Below are positions 7,712-16,866 of a DNA stretch of 64,000 bases, piece after piece. Every line of letters begins with the position of its first letter. Within the stretch, counting starts at the first letter, position 1. A program made the translations under genes and the position numbers. Origin of the DNA: Flavobacteriaceae bacterium (GTDB lineage Bacteria; Bacteroidota; Bacteroidia; Flavobacteriales; Flavobacteriaceae). The notes below the pieces were generated by a model. That model had not been told where the DNA came from, did not search any database, and saw nothing but the letters and a program-made list of their open reading frames with translations. The stretch is taken from positions 1 through 64,000 of the forward strand of contig PKEA01000034.1 of NCBI GenBank assembly GCA_002862805.1, written 5' to 3'.

Positions 7712-9256
7712 TTATTGTACTTCAAATGTACAAGGAGCAGTTTTCTTTAACATAATAGAACTACCTCTTAATTTTGTTTTAATCTCAGAAATAACAACTA
7801 AGTCACCTCTACTAGCTTTAGCAATAGCTGCTTTTGCTCTACCATCCATACGTGTTCCATTAACAACAATTGTAGGTTGTCCAGGCACTTTAATGTTAAA
7901 ACTAACAACATCAATATTTAATTCAAAATCAAAATCCTCTAATTTAGCACCAACTGAAGAAACTTCTAAACTGTTCTTAGGTCCTTTTGCGCTATATTCA
8001 CCACGGATTGTACCCATTGGTGCAGGGATATCTTTAATTCTGAATATTTTCTTATCCGAAACAGGTTTACCATCAGGTAATTTACCGTTTACGTTAATAG
8101 TAACCTCACGTCCTGAACCTGGATTCATGTTGTATTTACCTACACCAGATCCTTTAGACAAACCAGCACCAGAAGCACTTACTTTATCATCTGAAATACC
8201 AGCAAATGAAATTGTCATTGGGTTAGTTACACCTCTATAAACAACATTCATTTTATCTGCCGAAATAGTAGCAGAATTTGGTCTAGGAACTACTACATAG
8301 TTACCTTTAATTGGTAAACTAACAACTTTACCACCTTCATCAAAGTTAAATGAACCCGTAATTTCATGCTCTCCAACACTACCTGCATTGAAAGAGAAAT
8401 TAGCCTGTCCAGCTTCGGCTTTTACAGTTTGACCATTAACAATAACAGATTTAGCTACTAATGTTGGATCGAATTTACCTAATATAACTCTTCCTTTTAC
8501 AGCTTCTCCTTGGAAAAAAGCTGATTTTTCAGGAACAACTATTGGCTGATAAGCAGTTAAAGATGCTGCAGCAACTAAGTCAGATTGAAACATTCCACTA
8601 ATAACATCACTTTCAGTGGTTTTAATATCTGCTTGTAATTGAGATAATTTAGTAACTGTAGCTATTAAAGGGAAACCTTTATAGTTATAATCTAACCAAT
8701 TTAAAGTTGCACCTGCACTTTTAGATTTTACAGGAGCAGTTGCAAATCTAGCTTCAATTTTCTTCATTTCTGGATCAGAAATAGAACTTCCTCCTGCTTT
8801 TTTAATATCTGATGAAAAAGCTGCAAGTCTATCTAAAAACTCTTGACCTTTAGGTGTTGGTTTATCACCAGCGAACCACATTTCATCAACAGCATCTCCT
8901 TTATCCATTGCTTCAAATGGTAAATTACCATCTTCGTCTCTAGGATAATCTTTAGTTATTTCAGTTTTAATTTTTTCAATATAATCAGAAAAGTCTTTAG
9001 CTAATTTTCTAATTTTATCAACTTTTGCTTTCTTATCACCAAACTGACCTGGTTGATCAGCTGCTTTTTGAGCTAATTGTTCAAATGAAGACTGATTACG
9101 CACATCAGCAATTCCATTTGATTCTATAATTTTGTTATTTAAAATCCCAAAAGCAGATAATACTTCTTTTGACATATTTAAAGCTAACATTGCGATGAAA
9201 ACCAAGTACATTAGGTTTACCATCTTTTGTCTAGGACTTAATTTTCCTCCTGCCAT
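7712..9256 (-). CDS. gldM: GldM, motor shaft of the type IX secretion/gliding machine
   Basis: 514 residues. A cytoplasmic N-terminus (MAGGKLSPRQKMVNLMYL) leads into a single transmembrane helix (about 13-33, LVFIAMLALNMSKEVLSAF). Helical periplasmic region and beta-rich domains follow, ending EVQ. In the known family GldM forms a dimer whose helix sits inside the GldL pentamer and whose periplasmic domains reach the GldK/GldN ring. The fold regions can be inferred: helical to about residue 220, then Ig-like beta domains with GXG-rich turns. It lies 53 bp after gldL. Identification is firm by sequence and context. Confidence 0.97.
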   Translation of the reverse strand: MAGGKLSPRQKMVNLMYLVFIAMLALNMSKEVLSAFGILNNKIIESNGIADVRNQSSFEQLAQKAADQPGQFGDKKAKVDKIRKLAKDFSDYIEKIKTEITKDYPRDEDGNLPFEAMDKGDAVDEMWFAGDKPTPKGQEFLDRLAAFSSDIKKAGGSSISDPEMKKIEARFATAPVKSKSAGATLNWLDYNYKGFPLIATVTKLSQLQADIKTTESDVISGMFQSDLVAAASLTAYQPIVVPEKSAFFQGEAVKGRVILGKFDPTLVAKSVIVNGQTVKAEAGQANFSFNAGSVGEHEITGSFNFDEGGKVVSLPIKGNYVVVPRPNSATISADKMNVVYRGVTNPMTISFAGISDDKVSASGAGLSKGSGVGKYNMNPGSGREVTINVNGKLPDGKPVSDKKIFRIKDIPAPMGTIRGEYSAKGPKNSLEVSSVGAKLEDFDFELNIDVVSFNIKVPGQPTIVVNGTRMDGRAKAAIAKASRGDLVVISEIKTKLRGSSIMLKKTAPCTFEVQ

Positions 9257-9309
9257 TTTCCTGTAATTAGTTTTTGATTATTAATTTATTTAATTTTCGA
9301 TAAAACTAA

Positions 9310-9945
9310 TTATCCTCTGTTATTCATAGCAGTTAACATTCCACCATAAACTGAGTTTAAAGATGCGATGTTAGAAGTCATAGACTGCATTTGTTCTTTT
9401 AATTTAGATGCATTTTCAGCAATTTCTTTATTAGCTTCAGCATTTCTAGAAGCACTTTCTAATTGTACTTTATACAAACTATTTAAAGCTTCCATCTGAG
9501 CAGCTGCTTGAGACATTTCCTCAGCATATTTCTTTTGACCTGCCATAGCATCTACAGTTGGAGAAATACTTTTAGCAGCTCCTTCAAAATTTTTGATACT
9601 AGCTCCTAAACTTTCCATTAAAGCACCATCAATTTTTGCTTCTTTTAACATGTTATCTAATTTTTGAGACAACAATCCTTGTGCTTCAGCTGGATTTTCT
9701 TTCTTAGGTTTTTTATCATTAGCAACACCGTTTGCTAATTCTGGATATACTAAAGTCCAGTCTAATTCATCTTCTGGATTATCAAATGCAGATAAACCGA
9801 AAATTAAAGCCTCTGTTCCTAAACCTACGATCAACATCAAACTAGCTCCTGGCCAGTGCATTAATTTAAATAATGCTCCGATGATTACTACTGCCGCTCC
9901 CATACCGTAAGCGAAATTCATTGCTTTTTTGCTTAAAAATCCCAT
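9310..9945 (-). CDS. gldL: GldL, proton-driven motor subunit of type IX secretion/gliding
   Basis: 211 residues. Two transmembrane helices lie at about 8-27 and 34-54, with a short WPGA connector. Polar residues expected in the proton path are visible: Lys27 and His30 at the end of helix one, and Glu45 in helix two (GTEALIF), which corresponds by alignment from memory to the essential Glu49 of F. johnsoniae GldL. The connector seems about four residues shorter than in that protein. A helical, Ala/Gln-rich cytoplasmic region follows. Gaps are 50 bp from gldK and 53 bp to gldM, consistent with one transcript. Confidence 0.97.
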   Translation of the reverse strand: MGFLSKKAMNFAYGMGAAVVIIGALFKLMHWPGASLMLIVGLGTEALIFGLSAFDNPEDELDWTLVYPELANGVANDKKPKKENPAEAQGLLSQKLDNMLKEAKIDGALMESLGASIKNFEGAAKSISPTVDAMAGQKKYAEEMSQAAAQMEALNSLYKVQLESASRNAEANKEIAENASKLKEQMQSMTSNIASLNSVYGGMLTAMNNRG

Positions 9946-9995
9946 AATAAAATTTGTTAGTTAGTTAAGTTAAATATAAAATTGGTTAATATTTA

Positions 9996-11387
9996 TTATT
10001 TTGGACTGTTTCCAGTCGAACCAGTACCCATATAATCTTGTACAGTTCTAAATCCGATGTAACTTCTAGCTGAATCAGCGTATTCGAAATCACGTGTTGC
10101 TACTTGTAAAAAGTAACCAACATCTTTCCAAGAACCACCTCTTACAACCTTACGTTGATTTTTACGGTCTGGAACATTTGGATTCATAGTAGAAACAAAC
10201 TCATATGCAGATGCATCATAAGAAGACTCAGTCCATTCAGAAACATTACCTGCCATATTGTATAAATTGTAATTATTTGGCTCATACGAACGTGCCTCAA
10301 CAGTATACAAAGCACCGTCAGCTGCATAATCACCTCTATTTGGTTTAAAGTTAGCCATAAAACAACCTCTATCATTTTTAGCATAAGGACCTCCCCATGG
10401 GAAAGTTGCAGATTCTATTCCACCTCTAGCAGCGTACTCCCATTCAGCCTCTGTTGGCAAACGGAAAGAATTCACTTGATCTCTACCTTTTTTCTTTTTA
10501 ATATAAGAATTCTTATATAAAGTTCTCCAAGCACAAAATGCTTTAGCTTGATTCCAAGACACACCTACTACAGGATATTCTCCATAAGCTTGATGCCAAA
10601 AATAATCATTATGCATTGGCTCATTATACGAATAAGCGAAATCTTTTATCCAAGCAGTTGTATCAGGATAAACTTCAATTGGTTTCGTGTTTTCATAAAG
10701 ACCTTTACGACCTTTTTTCTTAACCGCTTCATTCCAATCAACTTCTCTAAATTTGAACTTTAATTTAGAAACATCTAAAGTTTTTAAACCATTATAAGAT
10801 TCAGATTCTGGTAAATACATAGAATCCATTACTTCAACATAATACTCATCTGGATATTTCTGAGGATCATCAAGTAAATTAATTTTCTTATTTAGCTTTC
10901 TCCCTGCATACATATCGTCATCCGTACCAATACTGTAGTAGTTTTCATACATATACTTGTCGTAAGCTGACATTTCTTCAACATTAGCATCAGCAAAAGC
11001 ATAATCCCCAATACTTCCACCTTCTTTACCACTTCTACCACCTTCAGCAGGTTTTTGACCTACTTCGTCTGCAAGAATTGCTAATCTTGTTCTGATTGTT
11101 GAATCTTTCACCCATCCAATGAATTGACGGTACTCACTATTCGTTATTTCTGTTTCATCCATATAAAACGAACGAACCGTAACTGTTTTTGTTGGAGCAT
11201 CTTGGATATTAGCTAAATCATCATCTGATTTACCCATAATAAAGGCTCCGCCTGGAATTAATGTCATTCCATAAGGCTTTTCTGGATGCCATTTTTTTCC
11301 TTTGACACCTACTAACTCACCTCTATCACCCTTACTACAACTAGCAAAAAATGACAAAATCAACGTAAATGCAACTAACTTCTTCAT
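9996..11387 (-). CDS. gldK: GldK, outer-membrane-associated lipoprotein of the type IX secretion ring
   Basis: 463 residues. The signal peptide ends in a lipobox (FFASC, Cys17), so it is a lipoprotein. The mature part carries a formylglycine-generating-enzyme/sulfatase-modifying fold: GMTLIPGGAFIMG near the start, EVTNxE-type ETEITNSEYRQFI, RLPTEAEWEYAARGG, and NMAGNVSEWTES with VVRGGSWKD near the end. The family uses this fold structurally, forming a periplasmic ring with GldN. First gene of gldKLMN. I could not find a TAnnTTTG box in the 144-bp upstream gap, so transcription may start further upstream or from a divergent box. Confidence 0.97.
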   Translation of the reverse strand: MKKLVAFTLILSFFASCSKGDRGELVGVKGKKWHPEKPYGMTLIPGGAFIMGKSDDDLANIQDAPTKTVTVRSFYMDETEITNSEYRQFIGWVKDSTIRTRLAILADEVGQKPAEGGRSGKEGGSIGDYAFADANVEEMSAYDKYMYENYYSIGTDDDMYAGRKLNKKINLLDDPQKYPDEYYVEVMDSMYLPESESYNGLKTLDVSKLKFKFREVDWNEAVKKKGRKGLYENTKPIEVYPDTTAWIKDFAYSYNEPMHNDYFWHQAYGEYPVVGVSWNQAKAFCAWRTLYKNSYIKKKKGRDQVNSFRLPTEAEWEYAARGGIESATFPWGGPYAKNDRGCFMANFKPNRGDYAADGALYTVEARSYEPNNYNLYNMAGNVSEWTESSYDASAYEFVSTMNPNVPDRKNQRKVVRGGSWKDVGYFLQVATRDFEYADSARSYIGFRTVQDYMGTGSTGNSPK

Positions 11388-11531
11388 ATAAACTGGGGTT
11401 AATTATAATTTTTCTTTTAAAGGCGTAAACCTATTTAATAATTTTGAAAAAAACAATTATTTTTAAAAAAAATCTTAAAAATATATTAAAATTAACAAAA
11501 CCAAGGTAAAACTATCCTTTCATATTTTATA

Positions 11532-12680
11532 TTAAACAATATTTCTTCTTTGAGCTTTCCACCATCTTTCAGGAACATCTCCCTCACAAGACGCTAAATA
11601 ATCTTCATAAGAACAAGGTAATAACGTATTTCTTTTTAATTTATTATTAACATTTGTAAATAATGATATTTCAATCCACCACCTACTTGTTTTATCACTC
11701 TTGTAAAAAACAAGTTCATCATCATCAATCAACACGGTATATTTAAGATAACTTTCTTTACTACCAAAAGGATACTCGTTAGATCTAAAACTGAAACCTT
11801 CTAAAAAATACCAAATCACTTGAGCAACTAAATTAAATTCAACTGAAGTTAAATTAAAGTTAAACACTCCAAACGAAGAAACTTTATCACTAATTCCAGC
11901 GTATCTTGCTAAGGCACAAATTTCCTTACCTGTAAACCCATTTGGGTTAAAATCAATAAAATTACCCGAAAAAGACGACTGAACCGAAGTCATATCAACA
12001 CTTACAATATCAGCATCTCTAAAAACTGGTTCTGCAATTGTTATGTTATTTGAAACCTCACCAAGTCGATATGCTTCAAAGTAAAGCTTATCAATTAAAT
12101 CAATCTCTTCTTGCGAATTAAAATACGTTTGAAAACCAATATTACTGTAGTTAAACAGATTATTGGGCTCTTCAACGATTATATTTGTCAGAAAAGAGTT
12201 GGCCAAGTTACTATTTTCTTTTGAAAAATCAAATTTATTATCAATAGAAATAAAATTCACCATTTGATCTAATTCATCATACGACCTATACATAGGATAA
12301 GATAAATCTTGACTACCACCAACGATAATAGGTATAATTTTTTTTCTTAATAAATCTTCGCAAATAGTTTGGACTAAAAAATAAGTATCCTTTAATGACG
12401 CTCCAGCCTCAATTGTTCCTAAATCTGCAATTGCAACACTCCAGTTCCCTGGGTATAAACTATACAAAACTTTTCTAAAATCATCTAAAGCTCCATGTGA
12501 ATTTTCTTTTTCCAAACCTCTAAAATCATTTACTCCAATTATTGCAATAGAAATAGCATCTAAGTTTGGGAATTCACTTTCTGTATGTAAAGTAATTTTC
12601 CTACCTAAAGACTGAACCGGTAACTTACTAATATACTCAACACAAGAAGATGACAATGGTTGTAGAAAATCAAACACCAT
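11532..12680 (-). CDS. Arginase/ureohydrolase-fold protein lacking metal ligands
   Basis: 382 residues, related to the arginase/formimidoylglutamase fold by its overall pattern: an IAIIGV strand, PIIVGGSQDLSY, MVNFISIDNKFDF and ADIVSVDMTS. The three metal motifs are broken. GGxHS-type His is Gln124, the His of DAHxD is Lys149 (DNKFD), and the second Asp of SxDxD is Thr231 (SVDMTS). A binuclear manganese site therefore seems impossible, so this is probably a non-catalytic member. It follows topA by 3 bp, clearly cotranscribed, and precedes gldK by 144 bp. Automated pipelines would likely call it formimidoylglutamase; I would not. Confidence 0.8.
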   Translation of the reverse strand: MVFDFLQPLSSSCVEYISKLPVQSLGRKITLHTESEFPNLDAISIAIIGVNDFRGLEKENSHGALDDFRKVLYSLYPGNWSVAIADLGTIEAGASLKDTYFLVQTICEDLLRKKIIPIIVGGSQDLSYPMYRSYDELDQMVNFISIDNKFDFSKENSNLANSFLTNIIVEEPNNLFNYSNIGFQTYFNSQEEIDLIDKLYFEAYRLGEVSNNITIAEPVFRDADIVSVDMTSVQSSFSGNFIDFNPNGFTGKEICALARYAGISDKVSSFGVFNFNLTSVEFNLVAQVIWYFLEGFSFRSNEYPFGSKESYLKYTVLIDDDELVFYKSDKTSRWWIEISLFTNVNNKLKRNTLLPCSYEDYLASCEGDVPERWWKAQRRNIV

Positions 12681-12683
12681 AAA

Positions 12684-15185
12684 CTATTTTTTAGTTGTTT
12701 TTTTCTTTACTGGCGATTTCTTTTTAGCTGTAGCTTTTTTTGCAGGTGCTTTTTTCTCTATCATTTCCTTAGCTTCATCTAAAGTTAGCGCTTTAGCATC
12801 TACATCTTTACTCAATTCTATTTTTACTTTACCTTTTAAGATAACACTTCTTCCCCAACGTGCTTTTTCAACACGAATTCCATCTTCTTTCCAATCATGA
12901 ATAACTTTATCTATTTCTTTTTGAATTTTATCTTCGATAAGCTCAACAATATCTTGTTGAGATAAGTTATCAAAATCATATTTCTTGTTTACATTAATAA
13001 ACATTCCATTCCATTTTAAAAACGGTCCAAACCTACCTACTCCTTTTTGCACAGGTAATTCCTGAAATGACGCAATTGGAGCGTCTGCCGCTTCTTTTTC
13101 CGCAATTAATTCTTTAGCTCTATCAAAAGTAACATCTAAAGGATCTTCTCCTTTTGGCAATGATATAAATACTGTTCCAAAACGAACATAAGGACCGAAA
13201 CGACCGTTATTTACTTCAACTTCTTCATCTTTATATTTTCCTAAATTTTTAGGTAATAAAAATAATTTCAAAGCCTCCTCTAAAGTTATAGTTCCAATAT
13301 TTTGATCAGACATTAAACTTGCAAATTGTTTCTCTTCATCTTCTGCATCACCAATTTGAGCCATTGGTCCAAATTTACCTAAACGAACAGAAATTGGTTT
13401 ACCCGATTTTGGATCGGTACCTAAAATTCTTTCACCACTTTCTCTATCTGCATTTTCTTCAACATCGACAACATTTGGATGAAATTTAGAATAAAACTCA
13501 TTCATCATGTTTGCCCAATCAATGTTACCTTCAGCAATTTCATCAAAATCTTGCTCTACTTTTGCCGTAAAGTTATAATCTAAAATTGCCGAGAAATTTT
13601 TAACCAAGAAATCATTTACAATGGTACCAATATCTGTTGGAACTAACTTTCCTTTATCTGAACCTACATTTTCAGTCAAAACTTGCGATTTAATAGTCGA
13701 AGCTAATAATGAAATTTGTGTGTATTTTCTTTCTACTCCTTCAGAGCTTCCTTTTTCAACGTAATTACGATTAATAATTGTTGAAATGGTTGGCGCATAA
13801 GTCGACGGACGACCAATCCCTAATTCTTCTAATTTTTTTACCAAAGCAGCCTCAGTATAACGTGCTGGTGGTCTAGAAAAACGCTCAGTTGCCTGAATAT
13901 AAGTATTTGTTAATTTCTCGTTTGTTTTCAAAGCCGGAAGCATTCCTTCTTGCTCTTCCTCATCATCATCATGCCCTTCAAGATACACTTTTAAGAATCC
14001 TTCAAATTTAATTACTTCACCACTTGCTACAAAAACTTCATTATGATTATTTGCTTCAATTTTAACATTTGTACGTTCTAGCTGTGCCTCACTCATTTGA
14101 GAAGCTAAAGTTCTTTTCCAAATTAAATCATATAAACGCGCTTGATCTCTGTCGATATTTACAGTATGTAAAGACATGTCTGTAGGACGAATTGCTTCGT
14201 GCGCTTCTTGAGCTCCTTTACTTTTTGAAGTATAATTTCTTGGCTTACTGTATTCTTTACCATACGAACGGATAATTTCTGACTCTGCAGAAGCCATTGC
14301 TTCATTCGACAAATTAACACTATCTGTTCTCATATAAGTAATCAAACCGGCTTCATATAACCTTTGTGCAATTTGCATTGTAATTCCAACTGGTAAATAT
14401 AATTTACGAGCAGCTTCTTGTTGCAAAGTTGAAGTTGTAAATGGCGCTGCTGGAGATTTTTTTGTTGGTTTTTTTTCTAAATCAGCTACCTTATAATTAG
14501 AACCAATATTTTTTTGCAAAAAGTCTTCTGCTTCTTTTTGTGTATTAAAATTTTTAGGGAGCTTTGCTTTAAATGATTTTCCAGCTTCATTTGTAAATTC
14601 AGCTGTTATAGAATAAGTTCCTTGCGGATTAAACTCTTGAATTTCTCTTTCACGTTCTACTATTAATCGAACAGAAACCGACTGAACTCTTCCTGCAGAC
14701 AAACCACCTTTTACTTTTTTCCATAAAACAGGCGATAATTCGTAACCAACTAATCGGTCTAAAACCCTACGTGCTTGTTGTGCATTTACTAAATTATAAT
14801 CGATTCCTCTAGGATTTTCAATTGCTTTTTGAATAGCAGATTTCGTAATTTCATGAAAAACAATACGCTTTGTTTTATTTTCATCTAACTTAAGTTCTTC
14901 TGATAAATGCCAAGAAATAGCTTCTCCTTCTCGGTCTTCATCGGAAGCCAACCAAACCATGTCGGCTTTTTTAGATAAGTCTTTTAATTTTTTTACTAAA
15001 GCTTTCTTATCTGGTGAAACCTCATACTTAGGTTTAAACCCATTTTCTACATCTACTCCAATTTCTTTAGAAGGTAAGTCTGCAATATGTCCATAACTAG
15101 ATTCAACTTGAAAATCTTTACCTAAAAATTTCTCTATTGTTTTTGCCTTTGCAGGTGACTCAACTATTACTAAATTCTTCGCCAT
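12684..15185 (-). CDS. topA: DNA topoisomerase I
   Basis: 833 residues. The N-terminal Toprim domain has VIVESPAKAKTI and the acidic triad SDEDREGE (residues 81-88). The catalytic tyrosine is Tyr284 in GLITYMRTDS. The DNA-gate region includes SAGRVQSV and RPPARYTEAALVKKLEELGIGRPSTYAP. The C-terminal part lacks Cys4 zinc fingers. Instead it carries repeated GRFGP(Y/F) motifs and a lysine-rich tail (KKAPAKKATAKKK). The enzyme relaxes negative supercoils. The start at 15185 (MAKNLVIVES) is preferred over an upstream in-frame TTG/GTG extension that overlaps the promoter. Confidence 0.97.
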   Translation of the reverse strand: MAKNLVIVESPAKAKTIEKFLGKDFQVESSYGHIADLPSKEIGVDVENGFKPKYEVSPDKKALVKKLKDLSKKADMVWLASDEDREGEAISWHLSEELKLDENKTKRIVFHEITKSAIQKAIENPRGIDYNLVNAQQARRVLDRLVGYELSPVLWKKVKGGLSAGRVQSVSVRLIVEREREIQEFNPQGTYSITAEFTNEAGKSFKAKLPKNFNTQKEAEDFLQKNIGSNYKVADLEKKPTKKSPAAPFTTSTLQQEAARKLYLPVGITMQIAQRLYEAGLITYMRTDSVNLSNEAMASAESEIIRSYGKEYSKPRNYTSKSKGAQEAHEAIRPTDMSLHTVNIDRDQARLYDLIWKRTLASQMSEAQLERTNVKIEANNHNEVFVASGEVIKFEGFLKVYLEGHDDDEEEQEGMLPALKTNEKLTNTYIQATERFSRPPARYTEAALVKKLEELGIGRPSTYAPTISTIINRNYVEKGSSEGVERKYTQISLLASTIKSQVLTENVGSDKGKLVPTDIGTIVNDFLVKNFSAILDYNFTAKVEQDFDEIAEGNIDWANMMNEFYSKFHPNVVDVEENADRESGERILGTDPKSGKPISVRLGKFGPMAQIGDAEDEEKQFASLMSDQNIGTITLEEALKLFLLPKNLGKYKDEEVEVNNGRFGPYVRFGTVFISLPKGEDPLDVTFDRAKELIAEKEAADAPIASFQELPVQKGVGRFGPFLKWNGMFINVNKKYDFDNLSQQDIVELIEDKIQKEIDKVIHDWKEDGIRVEKARWGRSVILKGKVKIELSKDVDAKALTLDEAKEMIEKKAPAKKATAKKKSPVKKKTTKK

Positions 15186-15203
15186 TATAAAATTTGTTTG
15201 GCG

Positions 15204-15211
15204 CAAAAGTA
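15204..15211 (-). promoter_or_regulatory. Putative -7 promoter box for topA
   Basis: On the minus strand TACTTTTG matches TAnnTTTG, ending 18 bp before the topA ATG. No good -33 TTG is visible. It lies back-to-back with the miaB promoter. Confidence 0.55.
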
Positions 15212-15304
15212 TAGGTTTTTTTTAAATTTAAGGATTTTAGAAAAAAAATTAAGATAAGATTTTACTTTTTTAAGTTAAAATACATCATGAAAAAATCTGT
15301 CAAG

Positions 15305-15336
15305 TTGTCATATTTTACTTTTTAGTATTATCTTTG
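15305..15336 (+). promoter_or_regulatory. Promoter of miaB (TTG-N21-TATCTTTG)
   Basis: Both Bacteroidota promoter elements are present with normal spacing: TTG at 15305-15307 and TATCTTTG at 15329-15336. Transcription should start near 15343, giving a leader of about 20 nt with a purine-rich stretch before the ATG at 15364. Confidence 0.75.
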
Positions 15337-15363
15337 TAGTTGCAAAAAAGAGAAAGAACTTTT

Positions 15364-16812
15364 ATGGAAAAGACAATTGACGAAAACAAACAAGGAACAA
15401 AACTTGTTTTAGAAGAAAAGAAAGAAAACACTAAAAAACTTTTTATAGAAAGTTATGGTTGCGCTATGAATTTCTCTGATAGTGAAATTGTAGCTTCAAT
15501 TCTTAACAATCAAGGATATAATACTACAGACAAACTTGAAGATGCCGACTTAGTTTTAGTTAATACATGTTCTATTAGAGATAAAGCAGAACAAACTATT
15601 AGAAAAAGACTTCAAAAATATAATGCTGTAAAACGAGATATTAACCCTAACATGAAAGTTGGTGTTTTAGGCTGTATGGCAGAACGCTTAAAAGAAAAAT
15701 TTCTTGAAGAAGAAAAAATTGTCGATTTAGTTGTGGGTCCTGATGCTTATAAAGACATTCCAAACTTATTAAATGAAGTTGAAGAAGGAAGAGATGCTAT
15801 AAATGTTATTCTTTCTAAAGAAGAAACCTATGGCGACATTTCTCCTGTTCGTTTAAACAGCAACGGAATAAATGCTTTTGTATCTATTACACGCGGATGT
15901 GATAATATGTGTACTTTTTGCGTGGTTCCATTTACAAGAGGAAGAGAACGAAGCAGAGAACCGCAAAGTATTTTAGACGAAATAGCTGATTTATGGAATA
16001 AAGGATATAAAGAGGTATGTTTATTGGGTCAAAATGTAGATAGTTATTTATGGTATGGCGGAGGACTTAAAAAAGATTTTGATAAAGCTTCAGAAATGCA
16101 AAAAGCAACATCGGTAGATTTCGCACAATTATTAGACATGTCTGCAAAAGCATTTCCAAAAATGCGTTTCCGTTTTTCTACTTCAAATCCGCAAGACATG
16201 CATGAAGAGGTATTACACGTTATTGCAAAACATCAAAATGTTTGCAATTACATACATTTGCCTGTTCAAAGTGGAAGTACGAGAATTTTAAAAGAAATGA
16301 ATCGTCAGCACACACGTGAGGAATACATGTCTTTAATTGATAAAATCAAACAAATAATTCCAGATTGTACGATTTCTCAAGATATGATTACAGGTTTCCC
16401 AACAGAAACTGAAGAAGATCATCAAGACACATTGTCTTTAATGCGCTATGTAAAATATGATTTTGGTTATATGTTCTCTTATTCTGAAAGACCAGGAACT
16501 ATGGCCGCGAGAAAACTAGAAGATGATGTACCCGAAGAAGTTAAAAAACGTAGATTACAAGAAATAGTAGACTTACAACAAGAATTATCATTAGAAAGAA
16601 CACAACGCTTTTTAGGACAAACAGTGGAAATTTTAGTAGAAAGAGAATCTAAAAAATCTAAAGATGAATGGAGCGGAAGAAATTCCGAAAACATGGTTAC
16701 TGTTTTTCCAAAAGAAAACTATAAACCTGGCGATTTTGTAATGGTTGAAATTTACGATTGTTCATCAGCTACTTTAAAAGGGAAAGCTATTGGTTATTCT
16801 GAAATGAATTAA
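15364..16812 (+). CDS. miaB: tRNA-2-methylthio-N6-dimethylallyladenosine synthase MiaB
   Basis: 482 residues. An N-terminal methylthiotransferase (UPF0004) domain has three cysteines in [17 protein letters not shown] and LGCMAER that bind one 4Fe-4S cluster. The radical SAM domain has the CxxxCxxC motif [10 protein letters not shown]-terminal TRAM-like domain ends the protein. MiaB adds a methylthio group at A37 of tRNAs. The start at 15364 follows a good promoter; the frame upstream to 15340 lies at or beyond the predicted transcription start. MiaB rather than RimO is suggested by the residues flanking the radical SAM motif. Confidence 0.95.
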   Translation: MEKTIDENKQGTKLVLEEKKENTKKLFIESYGCAMNFSDSEIVASILNNQGYNTTDKLEDADLVLVNTCSIRDKAEQTIRKRLQKYNAVKRDINPNMKVGVLGCMAERLKEKFLEEEKIVDLVVGPDAYKDIPNLLNEVEEGRDAINVILSKEETYGDISPVRLNSNGINAFVSITRGCDNMCTFCVVPFTRGRERSREPQSILDEIADLWNKGYKEVCLLGQNVDSYLWYGGGLKKDFDKASEMQKATSVDFAQLLDMSAKAFPKMRFRFSTSNPQDMHEEVLHVIAKHQNVCNYIHLPVQSGSTRILKEMNRQHTREEYMSLIDKIKQIIPDCTISQDMITGFPTETEEDHQDTLSLMRYVKYDFGYMFSYSERPGTMAARKLEDDVPEEVKKRRLQEIVDLQQELSLERTQRFLGQTVEILVERESKKSKDEWSGRNSENMVTVFPKENYKPGDFVMVEIYDCSSATLKGKAIGYSEMN

Positions 16813-16866
16813 ACTATTAAAAACTATCTAAACTATCAATTGTAAATTACTAATTATCAATTAAAT

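Noticed and set aside
11388-11531. Clear promoter directly upstream of gldK
   Set aside because: No TAnnTTTG or reliable TTG pair on the minus strand was found; the gene may be served from further upstream.
16813-16866. AT-rich repeat-like stretch between miaB and the activator as a mobile element
   Set aside because: Only short, imperfect AACTAT and AATTAT units are seen; no inverted ends and no target duplication.
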